Shown piece after piece: positions 20,379 to 29,409 of a stretch of 64,000 bases of DNA. Position 1 is the first letter of the stretch; each line of letters opens with the position of its first letter. The translations under genes and the position numbers were made by a program. Under the pieces are notes generated by a model, which saw only the letters and a list, made by a program, of their open reading frames with translations, searched no databases and was not told the origin of the DNA. This stretch comes from Chitinimonas koreensis (GTDB lineage: Bacteria > Pseudomonadota > Gammaproteobacteria > Burkholderiales > Chitinimonadaceae), in NCBI RefSeq assembly GCF_014353015.1, contig NZ_CP060704.1, positions 2,629,001 to 2,693,000 on the forward strand, in the 5' to 3' direction.

Positions 20379-20398
20379 GGTGTTCTCCTTGTCGGTGG

Positions 20399-20423
20399 CG
20401 TCGCCGAACCAGGCTCGGCGACG
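20399..20423. other. Hairpin between leuC and the small lipoprotein genes
   Basis: A perfect 9-bp stem, CGTCGCCGA with TCGGCGACG, and a seven-base loop. No U-tract follows on the minus strand, so it may limit read-through or protect the leuC transcript end rather than be a standard terminator. Confidence 0.4.
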
Positions 20424-20459
20424 ATACTTTTGAGAACGCCCGCGCCGCGGTAATGTTCC

Positions 20460-21865
20460 TCAGCGGAAGCTGCGCACATCCACGAAGTGACCGGCGATGG
20501 CCGCCGCGGCGGCCATTTCCGGGCTGACCAGGTGGGTGCGGCCGCCCTGCCCTTGCCGGCCCTCGAAATTGCGGTTCGAGGTCGAGGCGCAGCGCTCGCC
20601 CGGCTCCAGCCGGTCGGCGTTCATCGCCAGGCACATCGAGCAGCCCGGCTCGCGCCATTCGAAGCCGGCCTCGATGAACACCTTGTCCAGCCCCTCGGCC
20701 TCGGCCTGGGCCTTGACCAGGCCCGAGCCCGGCACCACCAGCACCGCCTTGACGCTGTCGGCCTTGCGGTGGCCGCGCGCGATCGCGGCGGCGGCGCGCA
20801 GATCCTCGATGCGGCTGTTGGTGCAGGAGCCGATGAACACCTTGTCGACCGCGATCTCGCTGATCGGCGTATTGGCGGTCAGGCCCATGTAGCTGAGCGC
20901 GCGTTCCATGCCGCTCTTGCGGGTCGGGTCGGTCTCGGTGGCCGGATCGGGTACGCGGTCGGCGATCGTCACGACCATCTCGGGCGAAGTGCCCCAGGTG
21001 ACCTGCGGCGCGATGTCCTCGGCCCGCAGCTCGACCACCGCGTCGAACGCAGCGCCCTCGTCGGACACCAGTTCGCGCCAGGCCTCGACCGCGCGGTCCC
21101 ATTGCTCGCCCTTGGGCGAGAACGGACGGCCCTTCAGGTAATCGATGGTGGTCTGGTCGACGGCGACCATGCCGGCGCGCGCACCGGCCTCGATCGCCAT
21201 ATTGCACAGCGTCATGCGGCCTTCCATCGACAGGCCGCGGATGGCCGAGCCGCCGAATTCGATCGCGTAGCCGGTACCGCCGGCGGTGCCGATGCGGCCG
21301 ATCACGGCCAGCGCCACGTCCTTGGCGGTGATGCCGTGGCCGAGTTCGCCCTCGACCTTGACCAGCATGGCTTTGGACTTCTTGGCGGTCAGCGTCTGGG
21401 TCGCCATCACGTGCTCGACCTCGGAGGTGCCGATGCCGTGGGCCAGGCAGGCGAAGGCGCCGTGGGTGGAGGTGTGCGAGTCGCCGCAGACCACGGTCAT
21501 GCCGGGCAGCGTGGCGCCGTTCTCGGGCCGACCACGTGGACGATGCCCTGGCGCTGGTCCTTGAACGGGAAGTAGGCGAGCGCGCCGACTTCACGGATGT
21601 TGGCGTCGAGCGTCTCGACCTGCTGGCGCGAGATCGGATCCTTGATGCCTTCGTCCCAGTGGTCGGTCGGGGTGTTGTGGTCGGCGGTGGCGACGATGGA
21701 GGAGATGCGCCAAGGCTTGCGGCCCGCCAGCTTGAGGCCTTCGAAGGCCTGCGGGCTGGTCACCTCGTGCACCAGGTGGCGGTCGATGTAGAGGAGCACG
21801 GTGCCGTCGGCTTCTTCGTGCACCACGTGGCTCTGCCAGAGCTTGTCGTAGAGGGTCTGCGCCAT
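20460..21865 (-). CDS. leuC: 3-isopropylmalate dehydratase large subunit (one frame break)
   Basis: An aconitase-family 4Fe-4S enzyme subunit. The start MAQTLYDKLWQSHVVHE at 21865 is typical. The first frame runs to QGIVHVVGP and breaks at a GGG run near 21526; one added base gives GPENGATLPGMTVVCGDSHTSTHGAF and continues to the stop at 20460. Repaired length is 468 aa, normal for the family. The cluster cysteines lie in FIGSCTNSRIEDLR and EPGCSMCLAMN. An unrepaired annotation would give two fragments (21497-21919 and 20460-21500). Two entericidin-like genes, leuD, a DUF697-like gene and leuB follow on the same strand. Confidence 0.95.
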
Positions 21866-21965
21866 GGTCTTGGGCTCTGTTGCGGTCGGGGAAGACGGCG
21901 AAATTAACACGCACGTCAATTGGCCGGCAACCGAGCTTTCGGCATATGCAAAGCGCGGCGCCGCG

Positions 21966-22538
21966 CTACTTGCGGCCGGTCAGCTCCGGCCAGGCCATGC
22001 GCAGGTAGTAGCCCATCGACCACAGCGTCAGCAGCGCGGCCACGAACAGGCAGCAGGAGCCGATCCAGGCCAGGTCGATGCCCGGGATGAAGTCGACGTG
22101 CAGCAGCAGGACCACGATGGCGACCATCTGCGCCGCGGTCTTCACCTTGCCGATGAAGGACACCGCCACGCCCTTGGAGGCGCCGAGCTGGGCCATCCAC
22201 TCGCGCAGCGCCGAGATGGTGATCTCGCGGCCGATGATGATGGCGGCCAGCCAGGCGTCGGCGCGGCCGAGCTGGACCAGCAGGATCAGCGCGGCGGCCA
22301 CCATCAGCTTGTCGGCCACCGGGTCGAGGAAGGCGCCGAAGGCCGAGGTCTGGTTCCACTTGCGCGCCAGGTAGCCGTCGAACCAGTCGGTGATCGCGGC
22401 CAGCGTGAAGATCAGCGCGCCGGCGACGTTCTGCCACAGCGGCGCCAGCCAGTGCTCGGGCAGGTAGAAGACGCCGAGCACGAGCGGGATCATGACGATG
22501 CGCGCCCAGGTGAGCAGGGTGGGGAGATTGACCGGCAT
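21966..22538 (-). CDS. pgsA: CDP-diacylglycerol--glycerol-3-phosphate 3-phosphatidyltransferase
   Basis: A 190-aa inner-membrane enzyme that makes phosphatidylglycerophosphate. The CDP-alcohol phosphotransferase motif is complete in DWFDGYLARKWNQTSAFG followed by AFLDPVADKL. Four or five hydrophobic segments are visible. The start MPVNLPTLLTWARI fits the family; no Shine-Dalgarno sequence precedes it (the upstream bases are CCTCCTC), so it may be poorly initiated or leaderless. It lies 226 bp after uvrC, and that gap holds a dispersed repeat. Confidence 0.95.
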   Translation of the reverse strand: MPVNLPTLLTWARIVMIPLVLGVFYLPEHWLAPLWQNVAGALIFTLAAITDWFDGYLARKWNQTSAFGAFLDPVADKLMVAAALILLVQLGRADAWLAAIIIGREITISALREWMAQLGASKGVAVSFIGKVKTAAQMVAIVVLLLHVDFIPGIDLAWIGSCCLFVAALLTLWSMGYYLRMAWPELTGRK

Positions 22539-22579
22539 GAAGAGGAGGTGCGCTCTGGTTCGGTGGACTTGACTGGAAT

Positions 22580-22638
22580 CTCGCGTCAGCGAGGCTCCCT
22601 CTGGCACACCCCACAAAGTCTCCGACTTTGCGGGGACC
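22580..22638. repeat. Dispersed intergenic repeat, copy 1
   Basis: About 58 bp related to 29300-29366. Read on the minus strand it contains GCAAAGTCGGAGACTTTG (a short hairpin), then TGGGGT and CAGAGGGAGCCTCGCT. It lies in the gap between uvrC and pgsA. The two copies differ at scattered positions, and the stem changes are partly compensatory (AAAGTC/GACTTT against GAAGTC/GACTTC). Confidence 0.6.
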
Positions 22639-22764
22639 CCGGGACGGCGAGGGCGGGGGAGTGGAATAAAAAAGCGATGAATCGTTGATTTTCAATATGC
22701 ACCAAATCGCCCGGCCTGGCCGGGCGGATCGCGGAATCATGAGCCCGGCAACGTTCTCGACTGT

Positions 22765-24570
22765 CTAGTGAAGGGCGTTGTAGATCTTCTCGGCGAGCGC
22801 CCGGTTGATGCCTTCGACCTGGCAGAGATCGTCGATGCTGGCGGCCTTGACCCCCTGCAGGCCGCCGAAACGCGTCAGCAGCCGCTGGCGGCGCTTGGCG
22901 CCGATACCCTCGATCTCCTCCAGGCTCGACGACACGCGCGCCTTGCCTCGGCGGGCGCGGTGGCCGGTGATGGCGAAGCGGTGCGCCTCGTCGCGGATGG
23001 TCTGGATCAGGTGCAGCGCCGCCGAATCGCGCGGCAATTGTATCGTCTGGTTCCGCGACGGAACAATCAGCTGCTCCAGCCCCGGTTTACGCGTCTCGCC
23101 CTTGGCCACGCCGACCAGCAGCGCGTCGCTCAGCCCCACCTCCTCCATCACCTCGACCGCCACGCCGATCTGGCCCTTGCCGCCGTCGATCAGGATCACG
23201 TCGGGCGCCACGCCCTCGCCGGCCGCGATCTTGCCGTAGCGGCGCGTCAACACCTGGCGCATGGCGGCGTAGTCGTCGCCGGGCGTGATGCCGGTGATGT
23301 TGTAGTGGCGGTATTCCTTGGGCTGCATCGCCAGCTTGTCGTAGACCACGCACGACGCCACGGTGGCCTCGCCCATGGTGTGGCTGATGTCGAAGCACTC
23401 GATGCGCTGGGCCGAGTCGGGCAGCGCCAGCGCCTCGAGCAGCGACTGCATCCGGCCGAGCTGGGTCGATTCGAGCGACAGCCGCTGCTCGATCGCCAGC
23501 TTGGCGTTCTTCAGCGCCATCTCGAGCCAGACGCGACGCTCGCCGATCGGATTGCCGACCACCGCGACGCGGCGGCCGGCCTGTTCGGTCAGGAGGCCGG
23601 CCAGCACGCCGACCTCGCCCTCGACGTTGGCCACGATCACCGGCGGAATGGTGCGGCCGAGATAGTGCTGGGCCAGGAAGGCCTCGAGCGCGCTCTGCAC
23701 GTCGTAATCCTCGCCGTGACTGGGGAACAGTGACTTGTCGCCGACGTGGCGGCCGCCGCGGATCATCACCAGGTTGACGCAGACCATGCCGTGGCCGGCG
23801 GCGCAGGCGACGATGTCGGCGTCGGTCTCGCTGGCATTGCTGGAGACGAACTGCTTGGCCTGCACCTTGGCCAGCGCCTCGATCTGGTCGCGGTACATGG
23901 CGGCCTGCTCGAACTGCCAGGCGCCGGCGGCGGTATGCATCTTCTCGTCGAGCTCGACCAGCAGGTCGTTGGCCTTGCCCTGCAGGAACTGCACCGCGTG
24001 CTGCACGTCGGCGCGGTAGTCGTCCTCCGGAATGGCGCCGACGCAGGGGCCGCTGCAGCGGCGGATCTGGTACAGCAGACAGGGTCGGCTGCGGTTCTCG
24101 AACACCGTGTCCTCGCAGGTCCGCAGGCGGAACACCTTCTGCAGGAGCTGGATGCTCTCGCGCGCCGCGTAGCCGTTGGGAAACGGGCCGAAGTACTGGT
24201 TCTGCTTGTCCAGCGCGCCGCGGTAATAGGCCAGCCGCGGCTGGCGGTGGCCGCTGAGCATCAGGTAGGGATAGCTCTTGTCGTCGCGGAACAGGATGTT
24301 GTAGCGCGGCGCCAGCGCCTTGATCAGGTTGTTCTCGAGGATCAGTGCCTCGGCCTCGGAACGCACCACGGTGGTCTGGATGTCGGCCACCTGGCCCAGC
24401 ATCAGGCGGATGCGCGGCGACTGGTCGTTCTTCTGGAAATAGGATGAGACGCGCCGCTTGAGATCGACCGCCTTGCCGACGTAGAGCACGTCGCCCTTGT
24501 CGTTCAGGTAGCGGTAGACGCCCGGCAGGTTGGGCAGCGCGGCGAGGATGGGCTTGGGATCGAAGGCCAT
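22765..24570 (-). CDS. uvrC: Excinuclease ABC subunit C
   Basis: A 601-aa nuclease that makes both incisions in nucleotide excision repair. The N-terminal GIY-YIG domain is seen in LPGVYRYLNDKGDVLYVGKA, followed by the cysteine-containing linker (RRCSGPCVG), the UvrB-binding UVR motif (about 200-235), the C-terminal RNase H-like nuclease domain (ECFDISHTMGEATVAS; DVILIDGGKGQI) and tandem helix-hairpin-helix motifs at the end. The length is typical. It starts 25 bp after ftsB. Confidence 0.97.
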   Translation of the reverse strand: MAFDPKPILAALPNLPGVYRYLNDKGDVLYVGKAVDLKRRVSSYFQKNDQSPRIRLMLGQVADIQTTVVRSEAEALILENNLIKALAPRYNILFRDDKSYPYLMLSGHRQPRLAYYRGALDKQNQYFGPFPNGYAARESIQLLQKVFRLRTCEDTVFENRSRPCLLYQIRRCSGPCVGAIPEDDYRADVQHAVQFLQGKANDLLVELDEKMHTAAGAWQFEQAAMYRDQIEALAKVQAKQFVSSNASETDADIVACAAGHGMVCVNLVMIRGGRHVGDKSLFPSHGEDYDVQSALEAFLAQHYLGRTIPPVIVANVEGEVGVLAGLLTEQAGRRVAVVGNPIGERRVWLEMALKNAKLAIEQRLSLESTQLGRMQSLLEALALPDSAQRIECFDISHTMGEATVASCVVYDKLAMQPKEYRHYNITGITPGDDYAAMRQVLTRRYGKIAAGEGVAPDVILIDGGKGQIGVAVEVMEEVGLSDALLVGVAKGETRKPGLEQLIVPSRNQTIQLPRDSAALHLIQTIRDEAHRFAITGHRARRGKARVSSSLEEIEGIGAKRRQRLLTRFGGLQGVKAASIDDLCQVEGINRALAEKIYNALH

Positions 24571-24595
24571 GCCGGCATTTTACCGGCCGGAGGCG

Positions 24596-24955
24596 CTATT
24601 GCGGGGCGGCAGCGGGATTCTCGGCGGCGGGCTGGGTCGCTGGCGGCGCGAGCGGCGCAGGCGTGGGGCTGGGCTTGACCGGGCTCGGGTCGAGGATCTG
24701 GAAGAACACCTCGTCCTGCCGCACCATGCCGAGTTCGTTGCGGGCGCGCTCCTCGATCGCGTCGGTGCCGGTCTTCAGGTCGCGCACTTCGGCGTCGAGC
24801 GCGGCATTGCGCGCGGTCAGGCGGTCGTTCTGGCCCTGCTGCTCGACCATCTGCGCCTCGATCTGCCAGACCTTGAGCCAGGAGCCCTTGCCGATCCAGA
24901 GCGGCCACTGGAGCAGGACGATGAAGACGGCGAGGAGAACGGCAAGCAGGCGCAT
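24596..24955 (-). CDS. ftsB: Cell division protein FtsB
   Basis: A 119-aa bitopic division protein. It has a single N-terminal membrane segment (LLAVLLAVFIVLLQWPLWIG), the conserved GKGSW motif and a coiled coil (residues about 30-70) ending in ARNELGMVRQDEVFFQI, all diagnostic. An extra C-terminal tail of about 30 residues is rich in Pro and Ala. It links FtsL and FtsQ in the divisome. I chose the start at 24955 to place the membrane helix at the N-terminus. It lies downstream of eno, as in many proteobacteria, but an eno terminator separates them. Confidence 0.93.
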   Translation of the reverse strand: MRLLAVLLAVFIVLLQWPLWIGKGSWLKVWQIEAQMVEQQGQNDRLTARNAALDAEVRDLKTGTDAIEERARNELGMVRQDEVFFQILDPSPVKPSPTPAPLAPPATQPAAENPAAAPQ

Positions 24956-24990
24956 GGCTGCGGATTGTAGGCGGGATGAACGGTGCGGCA

Positions 24991-25022
24991 AAGAAAAACG
25001 GGAGCGGATTTCCGCTCCCGTT
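24991..25022 (-). terminator. Rho-independent terminator of eno
   Basis: On the minus strand an 11-bp perfect stem AACGGGAGCGG with a four-base loop is followed by TTTTTCTTT. It is 23 bp past the eno stop and 35 bp before the ftsB start, so ftsB-uvrC need a separate promoter or read-through. Confidence 0.85.
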
Positions 25023-25044
25023 CGAGGCTGCGATGTGACCGGTC

Positions 25045-26340
25045 CTATTTCTTAATCTGGTAGAACGCGGCGCGGCCCGGGTAGTAGGCGGCATCGCCGA
25101 GCTCTTCCTCGATGCGCAGCAGCTGGTTGTACTTGGCCATGCGGTCCGAGCGGCTCAGCGAGCCGGTCTTGATCTGCATGCAGTTGGTGGCGACGGCCAG
25201 GTCGGCGATCGTGCTGTCCTCGGTCTCGCCCGAGCGGTGCGACATCACCGAGGTGTAGCGGTTGCGCTTGGCCAGGTCGACGGCCTGCAGCGTCTCGGAC
25301 AGCGAACCGATCTGGTTGACCTTGATCAGGATCGAGTTGCAGATGCCCTTCTCGATGCCCTGGGCCAGGATCTTGGCATTGGTGACGAACAGGTCGTCGC
25401 CGACCAGCTGGACGCGGTCGCCGAGGCGGTCGGTCAGCAGTTTCCAGCCGTCCCAGTCGCGCTCGCCCATGCCGTCCTCGATCGAGATGATCGGGTAGCC
25501 GTCGGCCAGGCTGGCCAGGTAGTCGACCTGCTGGGCGCTGGTCAGCTCGCGCTTGTCGCTCTTCTTGTAGACGTACTTGCCGGTTTCCTTGTCGAAGAAC
25601 TCGGAGGCGGCGCAGTCGAGCGCGATCGCGATGTCCTTGCCCCAGGCGTAGCCGGCCTTCTCGACCGCGGCGCGGATCATGTCGAGCGCCTCTTCGGCGT
25701 TCTTCACGTCGGGAGCGAAGCCGCCCTCGTCGCCGACCTGGGTCGGCAGATGCTTGTCGTGCAGGATCTTCTTGAGGTTGTGGAACACCTCGGCGCCGTA
25801 GCGCAGCGCTTCGCGGAAGCTCGGCGCGCCGACCGGGACGATCATCAGTTCCTGGAAGTCCAGGCTGTTGTTGGCGTGTTCGCCGCCGTTGATCACGTTC
25901 ATCATCGGCACCGGCAGCGCCATCGGGCCCGAGCCGCCGATGTAGCGGTACAGCGGCAGGCCGGCCTCTTCGGCGGCGGCCTTGGCCACGGCCATCGAGA
26001 CGGCCAGGATGGCGTTGGCGCCCAGGCGGCCCTTGTCCTCGGTACCGTCGAGCTCGAGCATGGTACGGTCGATGAAGGCCTGGTCGGAGGCGTCGAGACC
26101 GATGATCGCTTCGCAGATTTCGGTATTGACGTGCTCGACCGCCTTGAGCACGCCCTTGCCGAGGTAGCGGCCCTTGTCGCCATCGCGCAGCTCGAGCGCT
26201 TCGCGCTCGCCGGTCGAGGCGCCGCTGGGTACGGCCGCGCGGCCCATCACGCCGCTTTCGAGCAGAACGTCGGCTTCCACGGTCGGGTTGCCGCGCGAGT
26301 CGAGGATTTCGCGGGCGATCACTTCTACGATAGCGCTCAT
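25045..26340 (-). CDS. eno: Enolase
   Basis: A 431-aa glycolytic enzyme converting 2-phosphoglycerate to phosphoenolpyruvate; also a usual component of the RNA degradosome. Signature segments include AREILDSRGNPTVEADV, PSGASTGEREALELRD, VGDEGGFAP, IEDGMGERDWDGW, GDDLFVTN, LIKVNQIGSL and SHRSGETEDS. The start at 26340 has AGGA upstream. kdsA and pyrG precede it on the same strand, and it ends in a strong terminator. Confidence 0.98.
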   Translation of the reverse strand: MSAIVEVIAREILDSRGNPTVEADVLLESGVMGRAAVPSGASTGEREALELRDGDKGRYLGKGVLKAVEHVNTEICEAIIGLDASDQAFIDRTMLELDGTEDKGRLGANAILAVSMAVAKAAAEEAGLPLYRYIGGSGPMALPVPMMNVINGGEHANNSLDFQELMIVPVGAPSFREALRYGAEVFHNLKKILHDKHLPTQVGDEGGFAPDVKNAEEALDMIRAAVEKAGYAWGKDIAIALDCAASEFFDKETGKYVYKKSDKRELTSAQQVDYLASLADGYPIISIEDGMGERDWDGWKLLTDRLGDRVQLVGDDLFVTNAKILAQGIEKGICNSILIKVNQIGSLSETLQAVDLAKRNRYTSVMSHRSGETEDSTIADLAVATNCMQIKTGSLSRSDRMAKYNQLLRIEEELGDAAYYPGRAAFYQIKK

Positions 26341-26437
26341 CGGGGGTCCTATGGATGTCGGAGGGGGATTCGAATCGGGCGATCTTGGCCGGGCCGGCCG
26401 CTCGTAGGCAAGCACGGCCGGCTTTCAAGCGGATGCT

Positions 26438-27289
<852 letters not shown>

Positions 27290-27295
27290 GAAGTG

Positions 27296-27382
27296 AACCT
27301 TGTGAAATGTGGAACGTGAAACGCGATGTGAGCGGCGCGCAGAGGTTTCTCCACGTTTCACCTTTCACATTTCACGTTTCAC
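27296..27382. repeat. GTTTCAC/GTGAAAC short-repeat inverted region between pyrG and kdsA
   Basis: The left part carries GTGAAATGTGGAACGTGAAA and the right part carries CACGTTTCAC, CTTTCAC, ATTTCAC and GTTTCAC in a row. The two parts are imperfect inverted repeats and could fold into a long hairpin in the pyrG-kdsA transcript. It lies wholly between genes. Confidence 0.6.
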
Positions 27383-27388
27383 ATGCTT

Positions 27389-29041
27389 TTAACAGCTCAA
27401 CCCTTCGCGCCCCTGCTCCTTGGCATAGGCGATGGCCGCCTCGACGTAGGCCTTGAACATCGGATGGCCGTCGCGCGGCGTCGAGGTGAATTCGGGATGG
27501 AACTGGCAGCCGAAGAACCAGCGGTGGTCGGGCAGCTCGACCGTCTCGCACAGGTGGTTCGGGTCGGTGGAACGGCCGCTGACCTTGAGGCCTGCCGCTT
27601 CGAGTCGCGGCAGGTAGTGATTGTTCACTTCGTAGCGATGGCGATGGCGCTCGGTGATGCGGGTCGAGCCGTAGACCTTGGCTGCCAGCGAACCGGCCTC
27701 GAGGTCGCATTCCTGGCTGCCCAGCCGCATGGTGCCGCCGAGATTGGAGTTGGCGTCGCGCTGCTCGATGCGGCCGTCGCGGTTGACCCATTCGTCGATC
27801 AGCGCCACCACCGGGTAAGGCGTCTCGAGCGTGAACTCGGTCGAGCTGGCGTCGATCATGCCGGCCTTGTGGCGCGCGTATTCGATCAGCGCCAGCTGCA
27901 TGCCCAGGCAGATGCCGAGGTAGGGGACGTTGTTCTCGCGGGCATACTGGATCGCACGGATCTTGCCTTCCACGCCGCGCTTGCCGAAGCCGCCCGGCAC
28001 CAGGATCGCGTCCATGCCGGCCAGCGAGTGCAGGTCGCCGCTCTCGAGCTCTTCCGAATCGAGGTAGTGGATCTTGACGTCGCTGCGGGTGTGAATGCCG
28101 GCGTGGCGCAGCGCCTCGATCAGCGACTTGTAGCTCTCGGTCAGGTCGACGTACTTGCCGACCATGGCGATGTTGACGGTCTGGCTCGGATTCTCGATCG
28201 CGTCGACGATGTTGTCCCACAGCGAGAGGTCGGCCACCGGCAGCTCGAGCTGCAGCTGCTTGCAGATGATGTCGTCGATATGCTGTTCGCTCAGCACGCG
28301 CGGGATCTTGTAGATGCTGTCCATGTCCGGGCAGGACACCACGGCCTTTTCGGCCACGTTGGTGAACAGCGCGATCTTGCGGCGTTCCTCGATCGGCACC
28401 ATGCGGTCTGCGCGGCAGATCAGCACGTCGGGCTGGATGCCGATCTCGCGCAATTCCTTCACCGAGTGCTGGGTCGGCTTGGTCTTGATCTCGCCGGCGG
28501 CAGCGATGTAGGGCACGTAGCTCAGGTGGACGAAGCAGGTGTTCTCGCGGCCCAGCGTCACGCCCATCTGGCGGATGGCCTCGAGGAAGGGCAGCGATTC
28601 GATGTCGCCGACCGTGCCGCCGACTTCGATCACGGCGAGCTCGGCGCCGCCGGCGCCCTGGTCGATGAACAGGCGGATCTCGTCGGTGATGTGCGGGATC
28701 ACCTGGACCGTCTTGCCGAGGTAGTCGCCGCGGCGTTCCTTCTTGATCACCGATTCGTAGATCTGGCCGGTGGTGAAGTTGTTCGACTTCTTCATCTTGG
28801 CGTGGATGAAGCGCTCGTAGTGGCCGAGGTCGAGGTCGGTCTCGGCGCCGTCCTCGGTCACGAACACTTCGCCGTGCTGCATCGGCGACATGGTGCCCGG
28901 GTCGACGTTGATGTACGGGTCGAGCTTCATCATGGTGACCTTGAGGCCACGTGATTCGAGGATAGCCGCAAGCGACGCGGCGGCGATGCCTTTCCCGAGT
29001 GAGGAGACAACGCCGCCGGTAACGAAGATGAACTTGGTCAT
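27389..29041 (-). CDS. pyrG: CTP synthase
   Basis: A 550-aa enzyme aminating UTP to CTP with glutamine. The N-terminal synthetase domain shows FVTGGVVSSLGKGIAAAS, KLDPYINVDPGTMSP and EVGGTVGDIESLPF. The C-terminal glutaminase domain has PGGFGKRGVEGK, the nucleophile elbow YLGICLGMQLA (Cys near residue 380) and the final His/Glu in FHPEFTS. The length is normal. The upstream gap (29042-29409) holds a repeat and the ppsA terminator but no gene; no convincing promoter was identified. Confidence 0.98.
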   Translation of the reverse strand: MTKFIFVTGGVVSSLGKGIAAASLAAILESRGLKVTMMKLDPYINVDPGTMSPMQHGEVFVTEDGAETDLDLGHYERFIHAKMKKSNNFTTGQIYESVIKKERRGDYLGKTVQVIPHITDEIRLFIDQGAGGAELAVIEVGGTVGDIESLPFLEAIRQMGVTLGRENTCFVHLSYVPYIAAAGEIKTKPTQHSVKELREIGIQPDVLICRADRMVPIEERRKIALFTNVAEKAVVSCPDMDSIYKIPRVLSEQHIDDIICKQLQLELPVADLSLWDNIVDAIENPSQTVNIAMVGKYVDLTESYKSLIEALRHAGIHTRSDVKIHYLDSEELESGDLHSLAGMDAILVPGGFGKRGVEGKIRAIQYARENNVPYLGICLGMQLALIEYARHKAGMIDASSTEFTLETPYPVVALIDEWVNRDGRIEQRDANSNLGGTMRLGSQECDLEAGSLAAKVYGSTRITERHRHRYEVNNHYLPRLEAAGLKVSGRSTDPNHLCETVELPDHRWFFGCQFHPEFTSTPRDGHPMFKAYVEAAIAYAKEQGREGLSC

Positions 29042-29299
29042 GGCTGAAAACGCACAGTGGTAATTCCGCATTCTACTCCGCCGCCCCCCTCCCCTCAATT
29101 CTTGACGGCGAGGCGTAAGGGAGATACAGCCCTCCGTTCCACTCAAGCTGCACAGCAACGCCCGGCCAAGCCGGGCGCTGGTCATCGCTTTGCACCCGAA
29201 ATTTCTCGCCGATCCATTCCAACTCCCCCGCCAGTCGTGCCGACACGCACGAGTTCTAGGCTCGCAGGCTCGCCAAGAACTTCGGCAGTTGCCGCAGCC

Positions 29300-29366
29300 G
29301 GGGGGCGCGAAGTCGGAGACTTCGTGGGGTGGACCAGAGGGAGCCTCGCTACGCTCGTAAAGCGAG
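29300..29366. repeat. Dispersed intergenic repeat, copy 2
   Basis: Related to 22580-22638 on the other strand. It contains CGAAGTCGGAGACTTCG (7-bp stem), TGGGGTGGACCAGAGGGAGC and CTCGCT, then an extra CTCGTAAAGCGAG. It lies directly before the ppsA terminator. Confidence 0.6.
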
Positions 29367-29391
29367 AAAGGCGCGCCGAAGCGCGCCTTTC
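29366..29391 (-). terminator. Terminator of ppsA
   Basis: On the minus strand an 11-bp perfect stem, GAAAGGCGCGC, closes on a TTCG tetraloop and its 3' side ends in CCTTTC followed by TCGC. It lies 18 bp past the ppsA stop. Confidence 0.8.
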
Positions 29392-29409
29392 GAACCAGGC
29401 TGGACCTGC

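Noticed and set aside
27296..27382. GTTTCAC repeats as a CRISPR-like array
   Set aside because: Units are short, degenerate and without unique spacers; they form an inverted rather than direct array.
29042..29299. Possible tRNA or regulatory RNA upstream of pyrG
   Set aside because: No cloverleaf with a proper T-loop could be formed and no riboswitch motif was recognised.
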